Below are positions 1 to 5,869 of a stretch of 7,483 bases of DNA, piece after piece. Location of the stretch: the NCBI GenBank assembly GCA_029946075.1, contig JAQSDT010000091.1, positions 1 through 7,483 of the forward strand, written 5' to 3'. The notes under the pieces were generated by a model, which saw nothing but the letters and a program-made list of their open reading frames with translations, made no database searches and was not told the origin of the DNA. The position numbers and the translations under genes were made by a program. This DNA is from a bacterium. Its GTDB lineage: Bacteria; Pseudomonadota; Alphaproteobacteria; Rhizobiales; Xanthobacteraceae. Position 1 is the first letter of the stretch. Each line of letters opens with the position of its first letter.

Positions 1-327
1 AAGAGCGTCACCAGCAGCCGCAGCGAGTTCGGCCTGCGCGCCGACAAATCCTATGCGCTGTCAGGCGCGGTGCTGACGCTGCGCGGCCGCGCCGCCTGGG
101 CGCACGACTTCAACCCCGACCGCACCATCGCGGCGACGTTCCAGACCCTGCCCGACGCCGGCTTCGTCGTGAACGGCGCGGCCCAGGCCGCCAATTCGGC
201 CCTCACCACCGCATCGGCGGAAATGAAATGGACCCACGGCTGGTCCGCGCTCGCAAGCTTTGAAGGCGAGTTTTCCAACGTCACCCGCTCCTACGCCGGC
301 AAGGGCGCGGTGCGATACGCGTGGTGA
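1..327 (+). CDS. Autotransporter beta-barrel domain, C-terminal end (partial, start off the left edge)
   Basis: Frame 1 is open from the first base to the TGA at 325-327 and gives 108 residues. The peptide has alternating polar/hydrophobic strands and ends in an aromatic residue (..VRYAW), the usual C-terminal signature of outer-membrane beta-barrels recognised by the BAM complex. Segments such as LRGRAAWAHDFNPD, FVVNGAAQA and FEGEFSNVTRSYAGKG match what I know of the last strands of type V (autotransporter) translocator domains in Bradyrhizobium-like bacteria. The full protein would carry a signal peptide and a passenger domain upstream, neither of which is in the window, so the exported cargo cannot be named. 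A GC-rich hairpin lies 15 bp after the stop. Family assignment is confident; specific function is unknown. Confidence 0.85.
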   Translation, partial: KSVTSSRSEFGLRADKSYALSGAVLTLRGRAAWAHDFNPDRTIAATFQTLPDAGFVVNGAAQAANSALTTASAEMKWTHGWSALASFEGEFSNVTRSYAGKGAVRYAW

Positions 328-341
328 GGCCGGTGGCGTGA

Positions 342-366
342 CGACGGCGGCACTGTGCCGCCGTTG
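342..366 (+). terminator. Terminator-like hairpin after the autotransporter gene
   Basis: A perfect 9-bp stem (344-352 ACGGCGGCA with 356-364 TGCCGCCGT) has a 3-nt CTG loop and can be extended by a G-T and a C-G pair. It starts 15 bp after the stop codon. The following bases are only mildly T-rich, so termination strength is uncertain. Confidence 0.55.
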
Positions 367-432
367 CATCATCTCGTCCTGCGCATGCCCAAAGATCTTG
401 CCCAAAGACAGGCATAGGCCTGGCGGGCCCTC

Positions 433-448
433 TGTGACAGAGATCACT
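433..448 (+). promoter_or_regulatory. CRP-type binding site (TGTGA-N6-TCACT)
   Basis: TGTGACAGAGATCACT matches the CRP-family consensus TGTGA-N6-TCACA at 9 of 10 conserved positions. It lies in the intergenic region with its centre about 67 bp upstream of the caspase-like gene's ATG, a position typical for activator or repressor sites. Which CRP/FNR-family protein would bind it in this organism cannot be told from the window. A weak promoter-like pair (TTGCAT at 458-463, TAGTCT at 480-485) lies downstream but is too poor to call. Confidence 0.5.
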
Positions 449-507
449 GAGCATTTCTTGCATTTCCGACAGCCTGAAATAGTCTGAGCACATTAGGGGA
501 TCGGGAC

Positions 508-2106
508 ATGTTCAAGAAATTTTTGGCAGGCTGCCTGCTGTTTTTCACGGCCTTCACGCTGAGCTGCACCGCGGCGTCCGCGGACAAGCGGGTGGCCCTG
601 ATCATCGGAAACGGCGCTTACGCGAACAAGGCCCGGCTGAACAATCCGCAGAACGATGCCCAGGATGTGACGGCTGCGCTCAAGCGGTCGAACTTCGACG
701 TCATCTCGGCGACCGATCTCGGCCAGGCCGAGATGCGGGACGCGACCATCCGTTTCTCTCGCGCCGCCAAGAATGCCGACATCGCCCTGTTCTACTACAG
801 CGGCCATGCGATGCAGTATAACGGCGTCAACTACCTGATGCCGATCGACGCGAAGCTGGACGACGAGGCCGATCTCAAACGCTTCGTCCGGGTCGACGAC
901 ATCATGGCCGATCTGCAGCAGGCCAAGAACCTGCGCATCCTGATTCTGGATTCCTGCCGCGACAACCCGTTTGCGGAGACCTTGAAGCGGACGCTGACGA
1001 GAGGCACCCCGACCCGGGGCTTGTCAAAAATCGACGCGCCGCTCGGCACGATCGTCTCCTTCTCGACGCAGTCCGGGCAAACCGCCGACGACGGAGCCGG
1101 CCGCAACAGCCCGTACACCGCCGCCTTCGTCAGGCACATCGATCAGCCCAAGGAGATCGGCGATATCTTCCGTGACGTCAGCGCGGAGGTTTATGAATCG
1201 AGTGGCAAGTCGCAACTCCCCGAACTCTCGCTTTCCATCATTGGAAAGGTCTATCTGAACGGCCCCGTCACGATCAACGTCGCGCCTTCTTCTCAAGGTC
1301 CGGTGCAAAACACTCCGGCCGACCCTTGTGCATCCGCAGACGCGCACTGGCGGGCGACCGACTCCATCGGCGTGATCTCGGCGTATGAAGATCACATCGC
1401 GAGGTTCCCGAACTGCACATTTTCTGGCCTTGCCAGAGCCAAGATCGAGCAACTGAAACAGAAGGCCGCGGCGCCGCCTGAGCCGGCCGCGGCAGCCTGT
1501 CCCGCCCGATTCGATTCCGGCCGCTACGGCGCCAGCGAAATGTCCTGTTACTGCAGCCCGCGTGCGATGACGGGCACGGTCTGGGGCACCGACATCTACA
1601 CCAACGATTCCTCGATCTGCGCCGCGGCCCTTCACGCCGGCGCGGTGAGCGAATCGGGCGGAACGGTGCGTGTGCGCGGGGCTCCGGGACGGACCCGGTA
1701 TCCGGCTTCGCGGCGCAACGGGATTGCGACGTCATCCTGGGATCGCTGGGACGGCAGCTTCGTATTCCCATCGGCGACCGGCGCACCCGCGGCGGCAACC
1801 ACCGCACCCGAACCGCTGAGCTCGGACAGCCTGCTCGGCGAGTACAGCGTGACGGGCACCAACCCCAACGGCACGTCGTATCGCGGCGTCGTCAACATCA
1901 CGTCCGCGGGTGACGGCCTCTACAACTTCGTCTGGCGAATCGGCAGCAGCCAGACCTATCGCGGCTCGGGCCGGTTGCGCGGCCGGACGCTGACGGTGAA
2001 CTGGGGACAGTCATCCCCCGTCATCTACCAGGTGCAGAACAGCGGCGTCCTGGTCGGCAGGTGGTCCAACGGCAGGGCCACCGAGGATCTGACGCCCAGC
2101 CGATAG
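508..2106 (+). CDS. Exported caspase-like (peptidase C14 p20) protein with LCCL domain
   Basis: The 532-residue protein starts at an ATG preceded by AGGGGA (495-500) at 7 nt spacing. Residues 1-25 form a Sec-type signal peptide (hydrophobic FLAGCLLFFTAFTL, likely cleavage after ASA), so it should act in the periplasm or outside. Residues 26 to about 250 are a caspase-like domain: RVALIIGNGAY opens it, the catalytic His is H100 in YYSGHAMQ, and the catalytic Cys is C150 in LDSCRDNPF. Both dyad residues are intact, so proteolytic activity is plausible; related prokaryotic metacaspase-type enzymes often cut after basic residues. A helical segment (about 275-320) and an Ala/Pro-rich linker follow. 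Residues 331-420 are an LCCL domain (cysteines C331, C347, C349, C371; hallmark YTNDSSIC..HAG and SGGTVRVR). Residues 442-530 form a beta-rich C-terminal domain beginning around GEYSVTGTNPNG. The substrate and the role of the LCCL part are unknown. The gene appears monocistronic. Confidence 0.88.
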   Translation: MFKKFLAGCLLFFTAFTLSCTAASADKRVALIIGNGAYANKARLNNPQNDAQDVTAALKRSNFDVISATDLGQAEMRDATIRFSRAAKNADIALFYYSGHAMQYNGVNYLMPIDAKLDDEADLKRFVRVDDIMADLQQAKNLRILILDSCRDNPFAETLKRTLTRGTPTRGLSKIDAPLGTIVSFSTQSGQTADDGAGRNSPYTAAFVRHIDQPKEIGDIFRDVSAEVYESSGKSQLPELSLSIIGKVYLNGPVTINVAPSSQGPVQNTPADPCASADAHWRATDSIGVISAYEDHIARFPNCTFSGLARAKIEQLKQKAAAPPEPAAAACPARFDSGRYGASEMSCYCSPRAMTGTVWGTDIYTNDSSICAAALHAGAVSESGGTVRVRGAPGRTRYPASRRNGIATSSWDRWDGSFVFPSATGAPAAATTAPEPLSSDSLLGEYSVTGTNPNGTSYRGVVNITSAGDGLYNFVWRIGSSQTYRGSGRLRGRTLTVNWGQSSPVIYQVQNSGVLVGRWSNGRATEDLTPSR

Positions 2107-2124
2107 CGGAAGCCAACCGCGGCA

Positions 2125-2152
2125 ACGACAAAGGCATCTCTGCCTTTGTTGT
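2125..2152 (+). terminator. Terminator-like hairpin after the caspase-like gene
   Basis: A 12-bp stem (2125-2136 with 2141-2152, one G-T wobble) closes a TCTC loop 18 bp after the stop codon. No clear T-tract follows (CGATCCCTTG), so it may be a weak terminator or an mRNA 3' stabilising hairpin. Confidence 0.55.
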
Positions 2153-2241
2153 CGATCCCTTGAATGCCGATCCCCTGGCATAGCCATCCATGACCCGCGT
2201 CTGCACGCGAGGCGCGCGCGACATCACCCGGCCACGGAAAA

Positions 2242-2547
2242 CTATCGCTTGGACGGCAGCCGCTCGACCTTCATTTCGATGAAGTCCTTGGGATGCAGAA
2301 GCTGATTGGTCTGCAGTCCCACCAGATTGGCTTTGAACGGCGATCTGTCATCGGCAAAGCTGCGGTTGAATTCGCCGATCAGCAGGCCGTTGGTGACCAG
2401 CTGGCGAATGGCCTCCGGACGGGTGAACGGCTTGGCCTGCTGGCGTATCCATTGGTCCAGCGCCTTGAGGTCGGCCGGCTGAAAGCGAACGCCCACCAGC
2501 GTACCCTTGCCTGTCGGCAGCGGGCCTCGACGTTTCGGCTTCTTCAT
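2242..2547 (-). CDS. Small ribbon-helix-helix-like protein, possible DNA-binding regulator
   Basis: This 101-residue basic protein has an N-terminal KKPKRRGPLP stretch. A segment at about 17-55 looks like a ribbon-helix-helix fold: a short strand (TLVGVRF, 16-22), a first helix (PADLKALDQWIRQQ, 24-37) and a second helix beginning with TRPEAIRQLVTNGL (42-55). This pattern is common in antitoxin and small-regulator families. The remaining C-terminal half is unrecognised. The start at 2547 is supported by AGGAG (2559-2563 on the complement), although the 11-nt spacing is long. No partner toxin gene adjoins it, so it is better called an orphan regulator than an antitoxin. It lies on the chromosome side of the tRNA remnant, convergent with the caspase-like gene. 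Codon pattern and a promoter-like upstream region support it being real. Confidence 0.7.
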   Translation of the reverse strand: MKKPKRRGPLPTGKGTLVGVRFQPADLKALDQWIRQQAKPFTRPEAIRQLVTNGLLIGEFNRSFADDRSPFKANLVGLQTNQLLHPKDFIEMKVERLPSKR

Positions 2548-2572
2548 GGCGCTCGAATCTCCTGACCAAACT

Positions 2573-2600
2573 ATGTTATCACGGTTTTAAGGAAAAGCAA
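2573..2600 (-). promoter_or_regulatory. Possible sigma70-type promoter of the ribbon-helix-helix gene
   Basis: On the minus strand TTGCTT (2595-2600) and TAACAT (2573-2578) are separated by 16 bp, and the region is locally AT-rich within GC-rich DNA. The -10 box lies about 25 bp upstream of the start codon. Both hexamers are imperfect, so this is tentative. Confidence 0.35.
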
Positions 2601-2680
2601 CCTGCCGTTGCTCCGCGGACGCAGTCGCGATGCGCGAGCGCGAGCGAGCGGCCATTCAAGTCGGGGCGATAGAGGCAAAA

Positions 2681-2709
2681 AGAAAGCCGCCCGGCTTGGG
2701 CGGCTTTCT
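2681..2709 (-). terminator. Strong intrinsic terminator, probably the original terminator of tRNA-fMet
   Basis: A perfect 12-bp stem (2681-2692 with 2698-2709) has a 5-nt loop. Read on the minus strand it is followed by a T-rich run (complement of the A-run at 2677-2685), the classic intrinsic terminator arrangement. It lies 26 bp beyond the 3' end of the tRNA-fMet remnant on the same strand. This suggests it terminated the intact tRNA before the intervening segment was inserted. Confidence 0.85.
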
Positions 2710-2712
2710 CAA

Positions 2713-2728
2713 CCTCAGATATCTGAGG
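2713..2728. repeat. 16-bp perfect palindrome in the old tRNA trailer
   Basis: CCTCAGATATCTGAGG is its own reverse complement. It lies between the tRNA-fMet remnant and the minus-strand terminator, so it would be in the 3' trailer of the ancestral tRNA transcript. It could be a processing hairpin or a protein site; nothing in the window decides. Confidence 0.5.
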
Positions 2729-2732
2729 CTCG

Positions 2733-2779
2733 TTTGGTTGCGGGAATAGGATTTGAACCCATGACCTTCAGGTTATGAG
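2733..2779. repeat. Left copy of 47-bp direct repeat (attachment site, chromosome-distal tRNA fragment)
   Basis: This 47-bp segment matches 7405-7451 at 45 of 47 positions; the mismatches are at 2745 (A versus G) and 2760 (C versus T). It comprises the 3' part of tRNA-fMet from the start of the anticodon loop through CCA plus two trailer bases. This is the expected duplication left by integrase-mediated insertion into a tRNA gene. The identity ends exactly at anticodon-loop base 32, implying crossover in or near the anticodon loop. Confidence 0.85.
2735..2779 (-). pseudogene. tRNA-fMet 3' fragment (45 nt, non-functional)
   Basis: The minus strand carries the anticodon loop CTCATAA, the 3' half of the anticodon stem, variable loop, T-arm, 3' acceptor strand and CCA. 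No D-arm or 5' acceptor strand is present: the adjoining sequence beyond 2779 has no tRNA character. Compared with the intact copy, one substitution makes a T-stem wobble and the other alters the acceptor strand. With no partner strand to pair with, it cannot be a functional tRNA. Confidence 0.88.
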
Positions 2780-2835
2780 ACCATGGCGCGTGTAACTATC
2801 TGAAATATAAAGGACAAACTCGATTCGAAAATATT

Positions 2836-2859
2836 TTTGTGTTAGCATTTGTGCTAAGA
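2836..2859. repeat. Tandem/inverted short repeat near the left attachment site
   Basis: TTTGTGTTAGCA and TTTGTGCTAAGA lie back to back (9 of 12 bases alike). Within them TTAGCA-TTTG-TGCTAA forms a 6-bp inverted repeat (2842-2857). It sits about 57 bp inside the left direct repeat in AT-rich sequence. The position would suit integrase arm-type sites or a small operator, but this is speculative. Confidence 0.35.
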
Positions 2860-2869
2860 TCAGCAGCTT

Positions 2870-2910
2870 ACCGTCCTCCTGCCAGCAATCCACTCGCTGG
2901 GGAGGACGGT
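2870..2910 (-). terminator. Long hairpin downstream of the SDR-MBL operon
   Basis: A 10-bp perfect stem (2870-2879 with 2901-2910) continues after a 2-nt TG bulge into a 5-bp stem (CCAGC 2882-2886 with GCTGG 2896-2900) around a 9-nt loop. It starts 26 bp past the MBL-fold gene's stop on the minus strand. There is no U-tract on the far side, so it may act with Rho or mainly stabilise the mRNA end. Confidence 0.65.
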
Positions 2911-2936
2911 CATTCATTCCATCAGCTCTCGGCCCT

Positions 2937-4013
2937 TCATCCGGTGGGATTGACGATGGAGCCTGGCATGAGCGTTGCGAACGATCGTGCATGCAGCCCG
3001 GCGCGTCGAAGCGCTGAAGCCAATTCTCGGGGAGGTTCATCGTAACCTTCGTCGGTCAGACGAAACGTACCCCAGTGATGACCGACCGCTTGCCGCGCGC
3101 CGCACAGGCGGAACGCTTCGACCGCCTCGGCCGGGTTCATGTGTTGGTCTTTCATGAACCAGCGCGGCGCGTAGGCGCCGACGGGCAGCAATGCCAACCG
3201 CAACTGCGGATGCGCCCGGGCCACCTCTCTAAAGGTGCTTCCGTCACCGAAGCCCGTGTCGCCTACGAAGTAGATACCCCCACCCGGCGCCTCAATCACG
3301 AACGATGCCCATAACGCGTGCCGCCGGTCGTTCAGCCCACGCGCCGACCAGTGGTGCGTCCGATGGAGATGAACGACCGCACGCGAATTGAGGCGAACAC
3401 TGTCACCCCAGTCGCCACTGTCGACGGCAATGGTCCGGTCGGCGCCGCGGATGATCGCATCGTTGCCGAGAGGAACGATGATGCGTGGCCGGTCTCGGCG
3501 CCAGAGGCGCGTGAGGGTGGGGAGGTCCAGGTGGTCGTAGTGATTGTGGCTGACAAGGACCACGTCGATCGGCGGCAAGTCATCGAATGCGATGCCGGGC
3601 GGGGTGCGTCGAGCCGGGCCAGCAAACGCCAATGGGCTGGCGCGCTCCGACCAGACCGGATCGAGGAGGATATTCAAGCCGGCGACCTGAACAAGGAAAC
3701 TCGCGTGACCGACAAACGAGACGCGGCACTGTTCTTCCTCCAGTCGTGCCGGGGGCCGGTCCTGGGAGGTTTGAGGCAGCACGTCCGGCCAAGCAGCGGC
3801 ACGTGAGCCAAGCTGCCATCGAAGCACGTCGGCCAGGCCGCGGTCCTCGTCCCGGCTGCCCGGATTAAAGAAGCGCGTGCCGTCGAAGTGATCGCTTGGC
3901 GGCCCTTGGTAGTAGGCGTTGCTCTGTGCAAATGCGCGCGTCGGCAGAACGCTCGCGGCGAGAGCAGCAAATCCTCCAACGACAGTGCGGCGCGATGGCC
4001 TTACGCGGGTCAT
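2937..4013 (-). CDS. Tat-exported metallo-beta-lactamase-fold hydrolase (NAPE-PLD/UlaG-like)
   Basis: This 358-residue protein begins with a twin-arginine signal (SRRTVVGG at 7-14, hydrophobic stretch, likely cleavage after AFA at 29), so a folded, metal-loaded enzyme would be exported to the periplasm. The metal site is complete: HNHYDH gives H156, H158, D160 and H161; H220/H221 lie in THHWSARG; bridging D252 in VGDTGFGD; and H312/H313 in VGHHWGTF. This layout matches the Lactamase_B_2 branch that includes N-acylphosphatidylethanolamine phospholipase D and UlaG-type lactonases. A two-metal hydrolase, possibly a phosphodiesterase on a lipid-like substrate, is therefore likely, but the substrate is unknown. 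Its ATG overlaps the TGA of the upstream SDR gene by 4 bp (ATGA, 4010-4013), indicating translational coupling in one operon, presumably controlled by the divergent TetR protein. A long hairpin follows the stop. Confidence 0.88.
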   Translation of the reverse strand: MTRVRPSRRTVVGGFAALAASVLPTRAFAQSNAYYQGPPSDHFDGTRFFNPGSRDEDRGLADVLRWQLGSRAAAWPDVLPQTSQDRPPARLEEEQCRVSFVGHASFLVQVAGLNILLDPVWSERASPLAFAGPARRTPPGIAFDDLPPIDVVLVSHNHYDHLDLPTLTRLWRRDRPRIIVPLGNDAIIRGADRTIAVDSGDWGDSVRLNSRAVVHLHRTHHWSARGLNDRRHALWASFVIEAPGGGIYFVGDTGFGDGSTFREVARAHPQLRLALLPVGAYAPRWFMKDQHMNPAEAVEAFRLCGARQAVGHHWGTFRLTDEGYDEPPRELASALRRAGLHARSFATLMPGSIVNPTG

Positions 4014-5083
4014 ACAGAGACGACGCTCGCGCGACTTTCGCCCCGATGGGCGGACGACCTGGCGGGCTTGGACTCAGGCTGCCGCATCGCGGCCAACCCT
4101 TCGTCCATGGTGATCCGGGGCGCGTAGCCCAGCTCGGTCTGAGCCTTGCGGGTGCTGATAGTGAATGGCTTGCCGATAAGGCGTAACATCTGGCGGGTGA
4201 TCGGCGGCTCGCCCTTGAGGCGCAGTACACGCCACACTGCACCCATGAGGCCGGCCATGGTCCAGGCTATTCCGAAGCGAACGGACTTGTCCGCAGCAGT
4301 CACCCCACGGGTGGCAAGCAGAGACGAGATGAAGCTTTTCAAGGTGCTCTGCTCGGCATCGGCGATGAAATACGCTTCACCCCCCCGGCCCCGATCTGCG
4401 GCGAGAATCAGCGCGTCGCACAAATTATCGACATGGCAGCTCGACATGGCCTGCGTGCCTCCAGCGACCCACTGCCACCGGCCTGCGTTCACGGTCTCTG
4501 CCATGTGATCGAGAGTTGGCATTTTGCCTCCCCAGATAAACGGCGGCCGCAGCGCGATGGTCTCCAGGCCGGAGCGCATGCCGTTAGCTGCCAGCAACAC
4601 GCGCTCGCCTTCGGCCTTCGAAGATCCGTAGGGTGAGAAGTCGCGGACTTGCAGCGGCAGGCTCTCGTCCGCATTCAACATCGGTTCGGGATCGCCCATG
4701 ACCACGGCCGCGGCGCTCACCGCGACCAGGCGGCGCACGCTGGCCGTCGCTGCGGCCGCGTTCACGACGGCGCGCGTGCCCTCGACGTTGATCCGGTCGA
4801 AAATCTCCGGGTTGCCCCAAAGCTTGAAGTGCGCGGCGACATGAAACACGACCTCGCATCCAGTCATCGCCTTTCGCAACGCTTGGTCGTCGTTGAGTTC
4901 GCCGCGTACGGGCGTTGCTCCGAGTGTCTTGACGTGCGCCTCGCTCTCCGCGCTTCGGGCCAGCGCCCGCACCTGCCAACCCCGCACGAGGAGATGCGTA
5001 ATCAGGCGGCCGCCAACAAAGCCGGAGCCACCGGTCACGAGAGCGACGCGGTGCTGGTCGGATGGCGTGGTGGAAGCAGTCAT
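4010..5083 (-). CDS. Extended SDR: NAD-dependent epimerase/dehydratase-like oxidoreductase
   Basis: The 357-residue protein has the N-terminal Rossmann motif TGGSGFVGG (17-25, GxxGxxG), a basic patch after strand 2 (RALARS, 39-44), VFHVAAH (79-85) and the catalytic pair Y152 and K156 in YGSSK. A candidate Ser lies in the VSAAAVVMG strand (S123). The sequence resembles 3-beta-hydroxysteroid dehydrogenase/isomerase or dihydroflavonol-reductase-like extended SDRs, which oxidise or reduce hydroxyl/keto groups with NAD(P). The substrate cannot be named. The start at 5083 is chosen because a perfect AAGGAGG (5090-5096, complement) lies 6 nt upstream and the Rossmann fold starts 12 residues in. The reading frame stays open far upstream, but that extension would cross the tetR gene and has no family resemblance. 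Its stop overlaps the start of the MBL-fold hydrolase by 4 bp. Confidence 0.88.
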   Translation of the reverse strand: MTASTTPSDQHRVALVTGGSGFVGGRLITHLLVRGWQVRALARSAESEAHVKTLGATPVRGELNDDQALRKAMTGCEVVFHVAAHFKLWGNPEIFDRINVEGTRAVVNAAAATASVRRLVAVSAAAVVMGDPEPMLNADESLPLQVRDFSPYGSSKAEGERVLLAANGMRSGLETIALRPPFIWGGKMPTLDHMAETVNAGRWQWVAGGTQAMSSCHVDNLCDALILAADRGRGGEAYFIADAEQSTLKSFISSLLATRGVTAADKSVRFGIAWTMAGLMGAVWRVLRLKGEPPITRQMLRLIGKPFTISTRKAQTELGYAPRITMDEGLAAMRQPESKPARSSAHRGESRASVVSV

Positions 5084-5141
5084 GGCGAACCTCCTTGCAC
5101 TGGATGACCCAACCTTGCCGCCGCTCCGTTCAAAAGTCAAT

Positions 5142-5163
5142 GAACATATTTCATAATCTGTTC
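5142..5163. promoter_or_regulatory. Candidate TetR operator in the SDR/tetR divergent region
   Basis: This 22-bp imperfect palindrome has arms GAACA and TGTTC spaced by 12 bp, with inner ATT/AAT also symmetric (8 of 11 half-site positions match). Further related half-sites occur nearby (ATGTTC at 5170-5175). It lies in the 120-bp region between the divergent SDR and tetR starts, next to a minus-strand TTGACT (5135-5140) that could be the SDR -35 box. Binding by the adjacent TetR protein is inferred from the usual arrangement of divergent TetR regulators. Confidence 0.55.
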
Positions 5164-5203
5164 GTTTGCATGTTCCGGGGAGTTCTAGTATTCTCGCTGA
5201 ACG

Positions 5204-5842
5204 ATGAAATCGAAGACATCTATACCCGCAACCCATTCTTCTACCGACGAAATTTCGTTTCGGGCGCAGATTCTCGACACCGCGCGCGCCCAAGTGCGCC
5301 GCCATGGTGAGGCCAAGACCAACGTGGTCGACATCGCCCGCGCTCTCGGCACTTCGCACACGACGATCTATCGCCACTTCCGCTCCAAGGCGGACATTTT
5401 CGATGCCCTGGTCGTCGAGGCGATGCGTGATGAAGAGGAGATGGCAAGCCGCTTCGTCGAGGCGGAAGGACCTTTCGCGGAGCGTCTGGAGGGCATGGTG
5501 CTCGCGCTGCATGCCCGCAAGCGGGAGCGGTTCACTGCCGATGCCGAGGTTTACGGCCTATACCGCCGAATTGTGGAAGAGCGGCCGGAGATCATCGCCG
5601 CTTACTCGCAAGCAATGACTGCGCTCATCGCCCGCATTCTGGCTGATGCAAAGAAGCGCGGCGAGATTCAAGTTGATGATACGGAGGCTGCGGCGGGCGT
5701 TGTGCGCGACGCAGTCACCGTGTTTGTCCACCCCGCTCATGTGGCAGCCGCCGTCGCGGCCGGTCTGCCAAGCGAAAAAATGGCCCGCAACGTCGTGCAC
5801 ACGCTTTGCGCCGGCTTCCGCGCCGGAGCCGAATTAACCTGA
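5204..5842 (+). CDS. TetR/AcrR-family transcriptional regulator
   Basis: This 212-residue protein has the N-terminal TetR DNA-binding domain at about 18-65. The helix-turn-helix runs from VVDIARALGTSHTTIYRHF (41-59) into RSKADIF, the most conserved TetR signature. The rest (about 75-212) is an all-helical ligand-binding/dimerisation domain whose inducer cannot be predicted. Divergent orientation to the SDR-MBL operon and a palindrome between them suggest it represses that operon and itself. No Shine-Dalgarno sequence lies close to the ATG; the nearest purine run (GGGGAG, 5177-5182) is about 21 nt away. A TAGTAT -10-like box at 5186-5191 would place transcription start within several bases of the ATG, so a leaderless mRNA is possible. 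No better downstream start exists before the HTH. Confidence 0.9.
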   Translation: MKSKTSIPATHSSTDEISFRAQILDTARAQVRRHGEAKTNVVDIARALGTSHTTIYRHFRSKADIFDALVVEAMRDEEEMASRFVEAEGPFAERLEGMVLALHARKRERFTADAEVYGLYRRIVEERPEIIAAYSQAMTALIARILADAKKRGEIQVDDTEAAAGVVRDAVTVFVHPAHVAAAVAAGLPSEKMARNVVHTLCAGFRAGAELT

Positions 5843-5869
5843 AGCAGACCTTCGCGCGGGGCGTGTGTC

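Noticed and set aside
508..570. Lipoprotein signal in the caspase-like protein (Cys20 in TLSC)
   Set aside because: The residue at -3 is Thr rather than Leu/Val/Ile, and a standard Sec cleavage after ASA at 25 fits better.
1024..1635. 203-codon minus-strand open frame inside the caspase-like gene
   Set aside because: Arg/Gly-rich shadow of a high-GC gene; the plus strand has clear catalytic and LCCL motifs.
2293..2565. 90-codon plus-strand open frame opposite the ribbon-helix-helix gene
   Set aside because: No recognisable fold and no ribosome binding site; the minus-strand reading has both a plausible fold and a start region.
3318..3806. 162-codon plus-strand open frame opposite the MBL-fold gene
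   Set aside because: Antisense shadow; the minus strand carries the complete metal-binding motif set.
5112..5140. Complete sigma70 promoter for the SDR operon based on minus-strand TTGACT
   Set aside because: The -10 position 17 bp downstream reads CAAGGT, too poor to call a full promoter.
5084..5512. Upstream extension of the SDR reading frame (open to an ATG at 5512)
   Set aside because: It runs antisense through tetR, has no family resemblance, and the ATG at 5083 has a perfect Shine-Dalgarno directly upstream.
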